The notes beneath the pieces were generated by a model. That model worked only from the letters and a program-made list of their open reading frames with translations, did not search any database and had not been told where the DNA came from. This document shows, piece by piece, positions 6,631 through 15,132 of a stretch of 34,525 nt of DNA. Position 1 is the stretch's first letter. Each line of letters opens with the position of its first letter. A program made the position numbers and the translations under genes. Location: the NCBI GenBank assembly GCA_003452965.1, contig DMMW01000010.1, positions 1 to 34,525 of the forward strand, read 5' to 3'. Source of the DNA: Elusimicrobiota bacterium (GTDB lineage: Bacteria; Elusimicrobiota; UBA8919).

Positions 6631-7714
6631 ATTGGAACTTAAATATAAACCGGATTTTGATTATGCAAAAGAAATGTGGAATCATTATTGGGCAAAAGAA
6701 GTATTGAAACGTCCGCTTGTGGTTGCCAATGTAGTTAAACAAGAAGGAAAAACTGTTGATAAAGATAAGTATAAGTATTATAATGCATGTACGAAGAATT
6801 ATAGAGAACAACTGACGATAATTGATGAATGGTTGGATAATACGTTATTTCTTGCTGAATCAATTCCGTGTTTTTCTCCAAGTCACGGTCCTGACCAGTT
6901 TGCTGCAATGCTCGGTGCTGATTTAAAATTTTCAGAAAGTAGCAAAACTACGAATTGGGTAGAACCTATAGTAGAAAATTGGGAAGAATTTATCCCGAAG
7001 ATTAAATTAAATGAAAATAATTCCGTCTGGCAAAGTCTTCTGGAATATTCAAAGATTCTTAAAGAACATTCAAAGGGGAAATATCTCGTTGGGATTTGCG
7101 ATTTTTATTCAAATGCCGATATGTTAAGTGCGATTCGGTCTCCGGCTAAATTGTGTATGGATTTTTATGATTATCCCGAATCAATAGCAAAGGCAATGTT
7201 ATCAGTCAGAAAATTATATAAAACGGTATATAATTCTTTATATGAAGCAGGCGGAATGAACAACGAAACCGGTACTATAGGGTGGATTCCTTTTTGGTGT
7301 AAAGATAAATATGCAACGATTCAATGTGATTTTATATGTATGGTATCACCGAAAATTGCAAATGAATATATAATTCCGGCATTAGAGGAAGAGGCGAATT
7401 TTCTTGACCATTGCATCTATCATCTTGACGGTCCCGGAGCATTACCACATCTTGATAATATTCTTGCAATAAAAAAAATTGATGCAATTCAGTGGATACC
7501 CGGTGATGGGCAGCCGCCGCAGTATGAATGGATTGATGTTCTGAAAAAATGCCAGAAAGCTGGTAAGGGACTTCAGATTTTGGATGTCACAAGCATAGAT
7601 ATTATAAAAAAATTCAGCAAAGAACTCAGTCCGGAAGGACTGGTATACTGCATAGACGTAAAGACTGAAAGAGAAGTTGATGAAATAACGACATGGCTTG
7701 AAAAAAACACTTGA
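6617..7714 (+). CDS. URO-D-superfamily protein (uroporphyrinogen decarboxylase / corrinoid methyltransferase-like)
   Basis: 365 aa. The C-terminal half carries the signature IYHLDGPGALPHLDNILAI followed by IDAIQWIPGDGQPP, typical of a URO-D-fold subfamily that is separate from haem-pathway HemE. Members of this fold are either decarboxylases or methyltransferases acting with corrinoid proteins. Here no corrinoid-binding protein and no haem gene is adjacent, so the reaction is not assigned. The ATG at 6617 overlaps the small Cys-rich gene and no better start exists downstream. The two probably form one transcription unit. The gene ends directly against a pair of 102-bp repeats. Confidence 0.7.
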   Translation: MKRSKLELKYKPDFDYAKEMWNHYWAKEVLKRPLVVANVVKQEGKTVDKDKYKYYNACTKNYREQLTIIDEWLDNTLFLAESIPCFSPSHGPDQFAAMLGADLKFSESSKTTNWVEPIVENWEEFIPKIKLNENNSVWQSLLEYSKILKEHSKGKYLVGICDFYSNADMLSAIRSPAKLCMDFYDYPESIAKAMLSVRKLYKTVYNSLYEAGGMNNETGTIGWIPFWCKDKYATIQCDFICMVSPKIANEYIIPALEEEANFLDHCIYHLDGPGALPHLDNILAIKKIDAIQWIPGDGQPPQYEWIDVLKKCQKAGKGLQILDVTSIDIIKKFSKELSPEGLVYCIDVKTEREVDEITTWLEKNT

Positions 7715-7926
7715 AGCTCCATCCCGATAACAATCGGGATTATAACATTTACCATAAGATTTTAAGGAGCGGAATCCGGCCCGTCAAGGCTTCGGCCTTG
7801 GCTGGCTGCAGGATGAAGCTCCATCCCGATAACAATCGGGATTATAACATTTACCATAAGATTTTAAGGAGCGGAATCCGGCCCGTCAAGGCTTCGGCCT
7901 TGGCTGGCTGCAGGATGAAGCTCCAT
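7712..7926. repeat. Two tandem 102-bp repeats plus an 11-bp partial third, with paired hairpins
   Basis: Units begin at 7712, 7814 and 7916, exactly 102 bases apart. Each full unit has two hairpins: ATCCCGAT-aaca-ATCGGGAT, and CAAGGC-ttcg-GCCTTG with a UUCG tetraloop. The length is a multiple of three and the unit has no stop in one frame, giving a 34-residue repeated translation. That has no ribosome-binding site or family signature, so I treat it as non-coding. The repeats fill the gap between the URO-D-like gene and lactate dehydrogenase. Confidence 0.85.
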
Positions 7927-8000
7927 TCTGTGTGGCGAGACAAGTTGCATTGGGAATGGGTAAGATGAAGTTTTACAATCATAAAAAAGGAATGAAAATT

Positions 8001-8954
8001 ATGGATTTTCAAAAACCAAAGGTTGCAATAATCGGTGCAGGAAGTGTCGGTAGTACATTTGCTTTCAGTTTGATGAATAGCGGCCTGTCAAGAGAAATTG
8101 TTCTAATTGATAGGAATGCATTACGTGCAAAAGGTGAATGCATGGATTTGAATCATGGGATAAGTTTCACTCAACCTGCAAAAATTTATTCAGCGGGATA
8201 TGAAGGTTGTGAAAATGCAGATGTTATAGTTATAACGGCAGGAGCTAAACAAATTCCGGGTCAGTCAAGAATAGATTTGGTGCAACAAAATACCGAAATA
8301 TTCAAGGATATAATTCCTAAAATAATAAAATATGCCAAAGATGCGGTAATTTTAGTTGTTTCAAATCCGGTAGATATATTAACATATGTAACTTTGAAAA
8401 TTTCCGGATTTCCTTCAAATAGAGTAATAGGCTCCGGGACTGTCTTGGATACAGCAAGATTCAAATATTTAATTAGTGAACATTGCGGGATAGATTCAAG
8501 AAATATTCATGCTTATGTTATTGGTGAACATGGAGACACAGAACTTCCCGTGTTAAGCAATGCAAACATTGGCGGAATGGTATTGTCAAAATATTGTGCA
8601 ATATGTTCCAGACATTGCGACAATAGTAGGAGCGAATTGGAAAAGATATTCAGTGAGGTTAAAAATGCTGCTTACAAAATAATTGAAGCAAAAGGTGCGA
8701 CCTATTACGCTGTTGCCTTGGCATTAGTCAAGATAACGGGCTCAATATTAAGAAATGAGAATTCTATTTTACCGGTTTCAACTCTAATTAATGATTATTA
8801 CAACATCTCTAATATATGTCTCAGTATTCCGGCTATAGTTAATAAAAACGGTGTTGAAAAATTTTTAAGAATAGAATTATCAGAACAGGAACAAACACAG
8901 CTTAAAAGTTCTGCAGATTCATTAAAAGAAATATTAGAAAAAATTAAGTTCTAA
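8001..8954 (+). CDS. ldh: L-lactate dehydrogenase
   Basis: 317 aa, the LDH/MDH family. Pyruvate + NADH to L-lactate + NAD+ in the cytoplasm. The nucleotide loop GAGSVGS is at 12-18, with Asp37 at the end of the second strand for NAD binding. GAKQIPGQSR (81-90) carries Gln84, the residue that favours lactate over malate (Arg in MDH), and Arg90. SNPVDILTY is at 121-129, GSGTVLDTAR at 144-153 with the substrate-binding Arg153, and GEHGDTELP has catalytic His177. Start: ATG at 8001 with AAAGGA at suitable spacing; open frame extends upstream into the repeat region. It stands alone between repeats and the otsA promoter, so it probably forms its own unit or follows the URO-D-like gene. Confidence 0.93.
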   Translation: MDFQKPKVAIIGAGSVGSTFAFSLMNSGLSREIVLIDRNALRAKGECMDLNHGISFTQPAKIYSAGYEGCENADVIVITAGAKQIPGQSRIDLVQQNTEIFKDIIPKIIKYAKDAVILVVSNPVDILTYVTLKISGFPSNRVIGSGTVLDTARFKYLISEHCGIDSRNIHAYVIGEHGDTELPVLSNANIGGMVLSKYCAICSRHCDNSRSELEKIFSEVKNAAYKIIEAKGATYYAVALALVKITGSILRNENSILPVSTLINDYYNISNICLSIPAIVNKNGVEKFLRIELSEQEQTQLKSSADSLKEILEKIKF

Positions 8955-8964
8955 TTTGTTGTTC

Positions 8965-8993
8965 TTGACATACTTTACGAGACGGTATATAAT
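8965..8993 (+). promoter_or_regulatory. Perfect consensus sigma-70 promoter of the trehalose cluster
   Basis: TTGACA at 8965-8970, exactly 17 bases, then TATAAT at 8988-8993: both hexamers match the consensus fully. Transcription would start near 9000, giving a leader of about 53 bases before the otsA ATG. Confidence 0.85.
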
Positions 8994-9052
8994 TAAAGGT
9001 GTTCCAACCTCTATACTCTATATGCTAATCTCTGTTGTTATTAGGAGGCAAA

Positions 9053-10516
9053 ATGTGGGATAAGAATGTTCTGCAAGATTTAATGAAGGAAAAATTGGCA
9101 AAATATAAATTTATTATAGTTTCCAATAGACAGCCTTATGTTTTTGATTATGTTGGAAGAAAAGTTAAATGTACAAAAACTATAGGTGGTTTGGTAACAG
9201 CAATGGATCCCGTAATGCAGGCCTCAGAAGGTGTATGGGTAGCTGCTTCTTCAGGTGATGCCGATAACAGTGTTATTGACAAAAATAATATTGTAAAAGT
9301 TCCTCCTGAAAAATCTGCATATTCAATGAAATTGATAAATCTAACAAAAAATGAAGAACAAGGTTATTATTACGGTTATTCAAATCAGGCATTATGGCCG
9401 TTAAGTCATATTGCGTATCGTCAGCCCAATTTTATGCATTCCGATTGGGAGACTTATAAAAATGTAAATAAAAGATTTGCAGAAAGTGTTCTGGAATTGT
9501 TTGATGATAAGCAGCCTTTTATTTGGTTACAGGATTATCATTTAACTCTTTGTGCAAAATACATAAAAGAAAAAAAACCGGAAGCGGTGAGTTCCCTTTT
9601 TTGGCATATACCATGGCCAAATCCGGAAGTTTTCAGAGTATGTCCTCAGAAAACTGAAATTTTAGAGGGATTGTTAGCGAATGATTTATTGGGTTTTCAT
9701 ATCAAATATCATTGTCATAATTTTCTTGAAACATGTGAAATTGAATTAGAATCAAAAGTTGACTGGGAAGAATCAGCAGTAACGTATAAGGGACATAAGA
9801 CTTTAATTAAAGATTTTCCTATAAGTGTGGATTTTGAATCATTGTCTGAAATGGCTGGTAGTGCAGATGTTACTAAAAAGGTCGAGGATTTGTCTTTTGA
9901 AATAGACCCTCCGTATGAAATTCTTGCACTGAGTATTGACAGAGTTGATTATACAAAAGGTATAATTGAAAAAATTCGGGCTGTAGATAAATTTTTAGAA
10001 AAATATCCTGAATACCATAAAAAATTCGTTTTTTTTCAAAAGGGTGCGCTTAGCAGATTACATATTAAGGCATATAAGGAATTAATAGATGAAATTCAAG
10101 CGTTGACTGAGGAAATAAACTGGAAATATCGTTCCGGCAATTGGTATCCGATTGTGCTTTTAAACAAGAAAATTGATTATACAACGCATATCGCTTTATA
10201 TCGGGCATGCGATTTGTGTTTGGTAGGTTCTCTTCATGATGGAATGAATTTGGTTGCAAAAGAATTTATCTCTGCTAATGTTGATATAAAAGGCATTCTA
10301 ATGTTATCAAAATTCACAGGTGCCGCTAGGGAACTGAAAGATGCTGTTCTGGTAAATCCGTACGATACCGAAGGTTTTGCTGATGCTATAAAAATGGCGA
10401 TTGAAATTCCGCCCAATGAAAAAAAGGAACAGATAAAAAGGATGCGCGAACATATTCAAGAAAACAATATTTATAAGTGGGCTGGCAAGTTTATAAGCAC
10501 ATTAATAAAAATATAA
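9053..10516 (+). CDS. otsA: Trehalose-6-phosphate synthase (GT20)
   Basis: 487 aa. Transfers glucose from a nucleotide sugar to glucose-6-phosphate, giving trehalose-6-phosphate. GT20 landmarks in order: SNRQP (24-28), GGLVTAM (45-51), WLQDYHL, HIPWPNPEVFR, DRVDYTKG (296-303; Arg and Lys contact phosphate) and HDGMNLVAKEF (395-405) with the donor-binding Asp and Glu. The length is close to E. coli OtsA (474). Start: ATG at 9053 with a strong AGGAGG three bases upstream; six further in-frame codons upstream contain that site and are excluded. First gene of a cluster of six behind the consensus promoter. The partner phosphatase is encoded 3.2 kb downstream. Confidence 0.93.
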   Translation: MWDKNVLQDLMKEKLAKYKFIIVSNRQPYVFDYVGRKVKCTKTIGGLVTAMDPVMQASEGVWVAASSGDADNSVIDKNNIVKVPPEKSAYSMKLINLTKNEEQGYYYGYSNQALWPLSHIAYRQPNFMHSDWETYKNVNKRFAESVLELFDDKQPFIWLQDYHLTLCAKYIKEKKPEAVSSLFWHIPWPNPEVFRVCPQKTEILEGLLANDLLGFHIKYHCHNFLETCEIELESKVDWEESAVTYKGHKTLIKDFPISVDFESLSEMAGSADVTKKVEDLSFEIDPPYEILALSIDRVDYTKGIIEKIRAVDKFLEKYPEYHKKFVFFQKGALSRLHIKAYKELIDEIQALTEEINWKYRSGNWYPIVLLNKKIDYTTHIALYRACDLCLVGSLHDGMNLVAKEFISANVDIKGILMLSKFTGAARELKDAVLVNPYDTEGFADAIKMAIEIPPNEKKEQIKRMREHIQENNIYKWAGKFISTLIKI

Positions 10517-10536
10517 AAGCGGGCTATAGCACATAT

Positions 10537-12009
10537 ATGATTAAATTAATAAAAAAAATGTCTTTTAAATTAAAATTGATTATAATTATTTCTTTTATAA
10601 ATATTTTGGTTATATCTATTATTTCATATATAAGCATGCTCCACATGGAAAGAAGTTTAAAAGAGAGAATGGAATTAAGAACCAAGGTGATTGTTGATGT
10701 AATAGTACATAGCATTGATGACGAGACAAAATTAAAACGAGAGGTAATAGAAGAATATTCTAACTTTATTATCAATGAACGGGAGATACAATATATAGCA
10801 TTTTTTGATAAAAGAAATAATTTAATAAGTATAGCCGGTGAACGTGGAAAAACTGAAATTAAATTTGTTACAGAAAATATATTTGATATGCAAGATAATA
10901 TATACGATGTTTACGGGGAGATAATAGGAAAAAATAAAATAAAAATAGGTTCTATAATAGTAGGATTCCCGATTACAAAGCTGAAGCAGGCAATTAATAA
11001 AGGAGTAGTAACAAGTATAATATTATGGTTAATAGCTATCGTCGTGATAATGATTTTTAATTATTCAAGTTTAACATATTTTTTACGACCTATCAGAGAT
11101 TTATTTCGTGCAGCTGAATGTGTTTCCAAAAGGGACTTTAATTGCAAGATACCTGTTTATAATGCTGATGAAATCGGAAAAATATCAGAACAATTTAATC
11201 TTATGATAGTTGAATTAGAATCTTTTTATAATTCACTTGAGGAAAAAGTTAAAATAGCAACTAATGGATTAGAAGCATCAAATGAAAAATTAAAAGAGAA
11301 AACAAAAGAGTTGGAAGAAATGGATAAAAGGAAAACAGAGTTTGTTTCCATTGTCGCCCATGATTTAAGGTCGCCTCTTACTTCAATGATGGGTTTTGCG
11401 GATACATTAAACAATGAAAATTTAAATTTAAGCGAACAAGACAAAAAAAGATATATAAATATAATACGCACTGAAACGCGGCGACTATCAAAGCTAATTT
11501 CAAATTTCCTTGATATATCTTTAATTGAAGAAAACAAAATTGTTATGGATGCTGAAAAAACAGATTTAGAAGAATTAATTAATGATGTGCTTAATTCTAT
11601 GAGCGAAAACATAATAAAAGGGATAAGAATATCGCTTGAAGTTGGAGAAGATATTCCTCAAATTTATATGGACAGAGATAGAATAATTCAAGTTTTACAG
11701 AATCTCATTATCAATGCATTAAAATATTCACCTGAGATGTCTGAGATTAAAATTATAGCCAAAAGGTTTCCCGATGAAGTAAGGATAAGTGTAATAGACC
11801 AAGGTCCTGGAATACCGGACAGGCAAAAAGAAAAAATATTTAATAAATTTAGCAAATTGAGTGAACAAAAAGCAAAAAAGGAGTCTGGAATAGGTTTAGG
11901 ATTGTTCATAGCAAAATCTATTGTTAATCTGCATGGTGGCAAAATATGGGTTGAAGATGCTGAAAATAAAGGCAGTAATTTTTCATTTACATTGCCAATA
12001 AAGGAATAA
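10537..12009 (+). CDS. Membrane sensor histidine kinase without a partner regulator in the window
   Basis: 490 aa. A transmembrane helix at about 12-34, an extracytoplasmic sensor of about 120 residues, a second helix at about 158-175, HAMP (176-231), a coiled coil (232-265), then a HisKA domain with phospho-accepting His275 (FVSIVAHDLRSPLTSMMGF). The ATPase domain has Asn393 (N box), DQGPGIP (421-427) and GIGLGLFIAKS (G2). All catalytic motifs are intact. Its start, 20 bases after otsA and 4 bases before the ClC gene, suggests it senses osmotic or ionic conditions and controls trehalose production, which is an inference from position. No response regulator is encoded here. ATG at 10537 lacks a good ribosome-binding site; ATG at 10558 is an alternative. 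Confidence 0.88.
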   Translation: MIKLIKKMSFKLKLIIIISFINILVISIISYISMLHMERSLKERMELRTKVIVDVIVHSIDDETKLKREVIEEYSNFIINEREIQYIAFFDKRNNLISIAGERGKTEIKFVTENIFDMQDNIYDVYGEIIGKNKIKIGSIIVGFPITKLKQAINKGVVTSIILWLIAIVVIMIFNYSSLTYFLRPIRDLFRAAECVSKRDFNCKIPVYNADEIGKISEQFNLMIVELESFYNSLEEKVKIATNGLEASNEKLKEKTKELEEMDKRKTEFVSIVAHDLRSPLTSMMGFADTLNNENLNLSEQDKKRYINIIRTETRRLSKLISNFLDISLIEENKIVMDAEKTDLEELINDVLNSMSENIIKGIRISLEVGEDIPQIYMDRDRIIQVLQNLIINALKYSPEMSEIKIIAKRFPDEVRISVIDQGPGIPDRQKEKIFNKFSKLSEQKAKKESGIGLGLFIAKSIVNLHGGKIWVEDAENKGSNFSFTLPIKE

Positions 12010-12013
12010 AGTA

Positions 12014-13417
12014 GTGTTTAGAAAATATTTTCCGAAAGAAATAAAAATAAAACAAAGAGTTTTTGAACAGAGTATTCTAATAGCAAGTATCGTAAAATGG
12101 ACTTTATTGGCGATAATAATAGGAACTGTTGTAGGATTTTCTACCGGACTATTTTTATTTTCTTTGGATATTACAATTAGTTTTTTTAATAGATTTAATT
12201 ATTATTTTTTTATTTTACCAATAATTATTTTACTTATTGCCATAACAATAAGGAATATTTCTCCTGAATCGGAGGGACATGGCACAGAAAAAGTTATAGA
12301 ATCTATTCATAAAACACACGGACAAATTTCTTGGAAGGTTATACCCATCAAAGCCATAACTTCGATTCTTACTATTACTTTCGGAGGTTCGGTAGGTAAG
12401 GAAGGCCCTTGCGCACAGATAGGGGGTGGAATAGCTTCTTTATTCTCAAACATTTTAAAATTTCATCCAATTGACCGTAAAAAACTTGTAATTTGTGGAA
12501 TAAGTGCCGGTTTTGCTGCCGTTTTTGGAACTCCTATTGCTGGTGCGCTTTTCGGTGTTGAGGTTTTGTTCATAGGACAGATTTTTTATGAAGTATTATA
12601 TCCGTCTTTCATTGCTGGAATTGTGGGTTTTCAAACCTGCAGATTATTCGGTATAACATATTTCACACATCCGATAAATCTTGTCCCTAAATTTACTGAT
12701 TTATTTTTATTAAAAGTAGTTGCTTTTTCAATTCTTATTGGTTTGGTTGCATATTTATTCATTGAGACATTAAATTTCACCCATAAAAAGTTCAAAAAGA
12801 TTCCTTATAAAAAGAGAGCTATATTAGGTGGTTTATTAGTTGTATTTATTGTACAGGTTACTTCTCGGAGATATCTTGGACTTGGATTGGATACTATAGC
12901 GCAAGCTATCAATGGTGAACATATACCTAAACTTGCTTTTTTGTGGAAGACAATAGTAACATCTATTACATTGTCATGTGGCGGTAGTGGTGGGATTGTG
13001 ACTCCTATTTTTTACGTAGGTGCTGCAAGCGGGAACTTGTTTGCAAGGATATTTAATTTTGATTTAGGTACATTTTCAGCAATTGGTATGACATCTCTTC
13101 TTGCTGCCTGCACAAATACACCAATTGCCTCATCAGTTATGGCGATAGAGTTATTTGGACCCAAAGTGGGTATTTATTCTGCGATTTGTTCAATTATTAG
13201 TTTTACTATAGTTGGCTACAGGTCTGTATATCCAAGCCAAATATTAGGTGTTCTAAAAAGCCAGAGTTTCAAGGTGGAATTAAATAAAGAAATTAAGGAT
13301 GTAGAAAGCACGGAACAATTCAAGATGTTTTCACAACGAAATACATTAACACATATTATAATATCAATATATTTAAAGATAAAAAAATGTAGATTATTCA
13401 TGAAAAAAAAGAAATGA
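12014..13417 (+). CDS. ClC-family chloride channel or Cl-/H+ antiporter
   Basis: 467 aa, strongly hydrophobic with 10 or more membrane segments. Selectivity motifs: GHGTEK (the GSGIP position, with the Ser-bearing loop altered), GGSVGKEGPCAQIG with gating Glu130, and GGSGGIVTPIFYVGA. The gating glutamate is retained, so it may be an antiporter or a gated channel; I cannot decide which. No cytoplasmic CBS pair is present; the last 60 residues are basic and not recognised. The start codon is GTG at 12014, with AAGGAA inside the end of the kinase gene as ribosome-binding site. Its stop overlaps, as ATGA, a 21-codon remnant of the otsB start, so the ancestral cluster was probably clc-otsB coupled. 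A role in anion balance during osmotic shifts fits the context. Confidence 0.9.
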   Translation: MFRKYFPKEIKIKQRVFEQSILIASIVKWTLLAIIIGTVVGFSTGLFLFSLDITISFFNRFNYYFFILPIIILLIAITIRNISPESEGHGTEKVIESIHKTHGQISWKVIPIKAITSILTITFGGSVGKEGPCAQIGGGIASLFSNILKFHPIDRKKLVICGISAGFAAVFGTPIAGALFGVEVLFIGQIFYEVLYPSFIAGIVGFQTCRLFGITYFTHPINLVPKFTDLFLLKVVAFSILIGLVAYLFIETLNFTHKKFKKIPYKKRAILGGLLVVFIVQVTSRRYLGLGLDTIAQAINGEHIPKLAFLWKTIVTSITLSCGGSGGIVTPIFYVGAASGNLFARIFNFDLGTFSAIGMTSLLAACTNTPIASSVMAIELFGPKVGIYSAICSIISFTIVGYRSVYPSQILGVLKSQSFKVELNKEIKDVESTEQFKMFSQRNTLTHIIISIYLKIKKCRLFMKKKK

Positions 13418-13476
13418 AATATTTTTTTAAAGAATTAGGAAAAATAAAAGGGTACAAAATATTAAGAAAATTATGA
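13414..13476 (+). pseudogene. Remnant duplicate of the otsB 5' end
   Basis: ATG overlapping the ClC stop (ATGA), then MKYFFKELGKIK-GYKIL identical in sense to the start of otsB at 13703, followed by a stop at 13474. The first 35 bases match otsB exactly. The rest differs by two bases and a 12-base gap. Confidence 0.8.
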
Positions 13477-13656
13477 AAAATCATGGTTTTTCACTAGACG
13501 CGATATTTTCATCAAGGCATGCCTTGATGAACGGCTCAAAAAACACTAAAATTTCAAAACTCACTTGCTATGCTCGTTCAGACAGTTGAAATTTTTTAAC
13601 GGTTTTTTATCGCCTAAATATCGCTATATCGTTCAAAACCAGATTTTTCGATAATG
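13471..13656. mobile_element. MITE-like inverted-repeat element between the ClC gene and otsB
   Basis: No open frame of note. Nested inverted repeats: outer GAAAAATCATGGTTTT (13475-13490) against AAAACCAGATTTTTC (13635-13649); GCGATATTT (13500-13508) against AAATATCGC (13616-13624); AAAATTTCAA (13548-13557) against TTGAAATTTT (13586-13595). A perfect 22-bp palindrome lies at 13509-13530. The arms are imperfect, so it is either old or a structured non-autonomous element. It separates otsB from the upstream genes by 285 bases. Confidence 0.6.
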
Positions 13657-13702
13657 TAATTATTCTTGAAAGATGTGAATTATTTTTTAAAAAAAATAAA
13701 AA

Positions 13703-14473
13703 ATGAAATATTTTTTTAAAGAATTAGGAAAAATAAAGAAAAAAATAAAAGGATATAAAATATTACTCTGCCTGGATTATGATGGTACTCTAACCCCCAT
13801 AGTTAAAAAGCCAGAATATGCCAAACTCGGGCAAAACATTAAGCATGCTTTAGAAAACATTAAAAGTAATAAAAATATTATATTGGCTATAATATCAGGC
13901 AGGACTTTATCAGGAATAAAAAAATTAGTCAATCTTAGAAATGTTATTTATGCAGGCAATCACGGTTTTGAAATAGAGATAGGCAGGGATGTTTTTATCC
14001 ATCGGGGACTCAAGGAAGCTATTCCGATAATCAGCAAAATAAAAAAAGCGATAAGTAAAAAAATAAAAGGAATACGGGGTGCATTTATTGAGGATAAAGA
14101 ATTTACATTAAGCATTCATTGGCGGTTGGTCAAAAAAAAATATTTAAATAAGTTGTTTCTAATAATTAAAAATATTATACATAATAATAGTAAAATAAGA
14201 TTAACCATAGGTAAAAAGGTATGGGAAATCAGGCCTAATATTGCTTGGGATAAGGGTAAAGCCGTTGAATTAATATATTCAAAAGTAAATAAAAATAATA
14301 ATTTAAAAATCATATATATAGGTGATGATACAACTGATGAAGATGCTTTCTCGGTATTGAAAAAAGAAATAACAATAAAAATCGGTAAATCAAATAAGTC
14401 AAAAGCAAAATATTATTTAAAAAAACAATCAGAAATAAAAAATATTCTCAATTTATTGAGTAATATAGGCTGA
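13703..14473 (+). CDS. otsB: Trehalose-6-phosphate phosphatase (HAD family)
   Basis: 256 aa. Hydrolyses trehalose-6-phosphate made by OtsA to trehalose. HAD motif I DYDGTL (25-30) holds nucleophile Asp25 and acid Asp27. Next come SGR (65-67) and GNHG (85-88). WEIRPNIAWDKGKAV supplies Lys184, and GDDTTDEDAF (207-216) supplies the Mg-binding aspartates. The family's usual length. The ATG at 13703 has only an A-rich upstream stretch, because the native junction with the ClC stop has been split off by an inserted element (remnant at 13414). Expression may therefore depend on read-through from the otsA promoter. It lies 11 bases before the DUF5752 gene. Confidence 0.92.
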   Translation: MKYFFKELGKIKKKIKGYKILLCLDYDGTLTPIVKKPEYAKLGQNIKHALENIKSNKNIILAIISGRTLSGIKKLVNLRNVIYAGNHGFEIEIGRDVFIHRGLKEAIPIISKIKKAISKKIKGIRGAFIEDKEFTLSIHWRLVKKKYLNKLFLIIKNIIHNNSKIRLTIGKKVWEIRPNIAWDKGKAVELIYSKVNKNNNLKIIYIGDDTTDEDAFSVLKKEITIKIGKSNKSKAKYYLKKQSEIKNILNLLSNIG

Positions 14474-14484
14474 TAATATATTTT

Positions 14485-15132
14485 ATGAATAATCCGTTTA
14501 TTTTCTTTACACGTTTCAATCTCACCGAGCTTTTAGGGATAAAGGCAAAGAACATAATAGAACTTCTTGAAGGCATTAAATCTGTTCCGGGTTCATCCAT
14601 TTATTTTCATACGCACAGATATATTCAGCAGCACCATTTTTTATCTCCCGAGCCACCGAATGATTTTGCCTATTGGGTTACAAATATTTTACAGGAAGAT
14701 AAACTTGGCGAGCGGTTGGCATCAATTGATATAATACAATTCAAAAAAATTTCAGATATTAGAGAAATATTTATTACAATAATAGAACAATACATAAACA
14801 GAAATCCGTCAAGCAGACAAGCATATGAAGGGGAACAGTTCCACTTTATGAAATCAATCTCATTTATAATGAAAACCCAATATTCTGCAAAGGATTTGAA
14901 GGAATTTCTCGAAATTGTAAAAAAAGTATCTATACACTCCATATATTTCCATATGTTTGAAGCGCGGCTTCGTCTTGAAAAAGTGGAAAATGATTTTTCG
15001 TACTGGATGACAACTGAGTTAAGAGAGGGGGATTTAGCGGATAAGATATCAAAACTGGACCCATATACTCAAACATTGGAATCATTAAGAAATGAAATAA
15101 TATTTTTGATTGAAAAGAGAATAAATGGCTAA
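14485..15132 (+). CDS. DUF5752-type protein with an internal duplication
   Basis: 215 aa, soluble, function unknown. It consists of two similar halves (about 5-103 and 118-211): SSIYFHTH...DFAYWVTNILQEDKLGERLASID and HSIYFHMF...DFSYWMTTELREGDLADKISKLD. Both keep a IYFH motif and a D-F-x-Y-W motif. Proteins of this kind commonly sit beside TreT-type glycosyltransferases, as here, where its stop overlaps the TreT start by 8 bases. An accessory or regulatory role in trehalose or glycan metabolism is inferred from that neighbourhood only. No ribosome-binding site is obvious. Confidence 0.7.
   Translation: MNNPFIFFTRFNLTELLGIKAKNIIELLEGIKSVPGSSIYFHTHRYIQQHHFLSPEPPNDFAYWVTNILQEDKLGERLASIDIIQFKKISDIREIFITIIEQYINRNPSSRQAYEGEQFHFMKSISFIMKTQYSAKDLKEFLEIVKKVSIHSIYFHMFEARLRLEKVENDFSYWMTTELREGDLADKISKLDPYTQTLESLRNEIIFLIEKRING

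Noticed and set aside
7711..7968. 85-codon open frame across the 102-bp repeats
   Set aside because: The frame exists only because the repeat length is a multiple of three. It has no ribosome-binding site or family signature and is full of hairpins.
10537..12009. A two-component pair with a local response regulator
   Set aside because: No receiver-domain protein is encoded anywhere in the window; the kinase is an orphan here.
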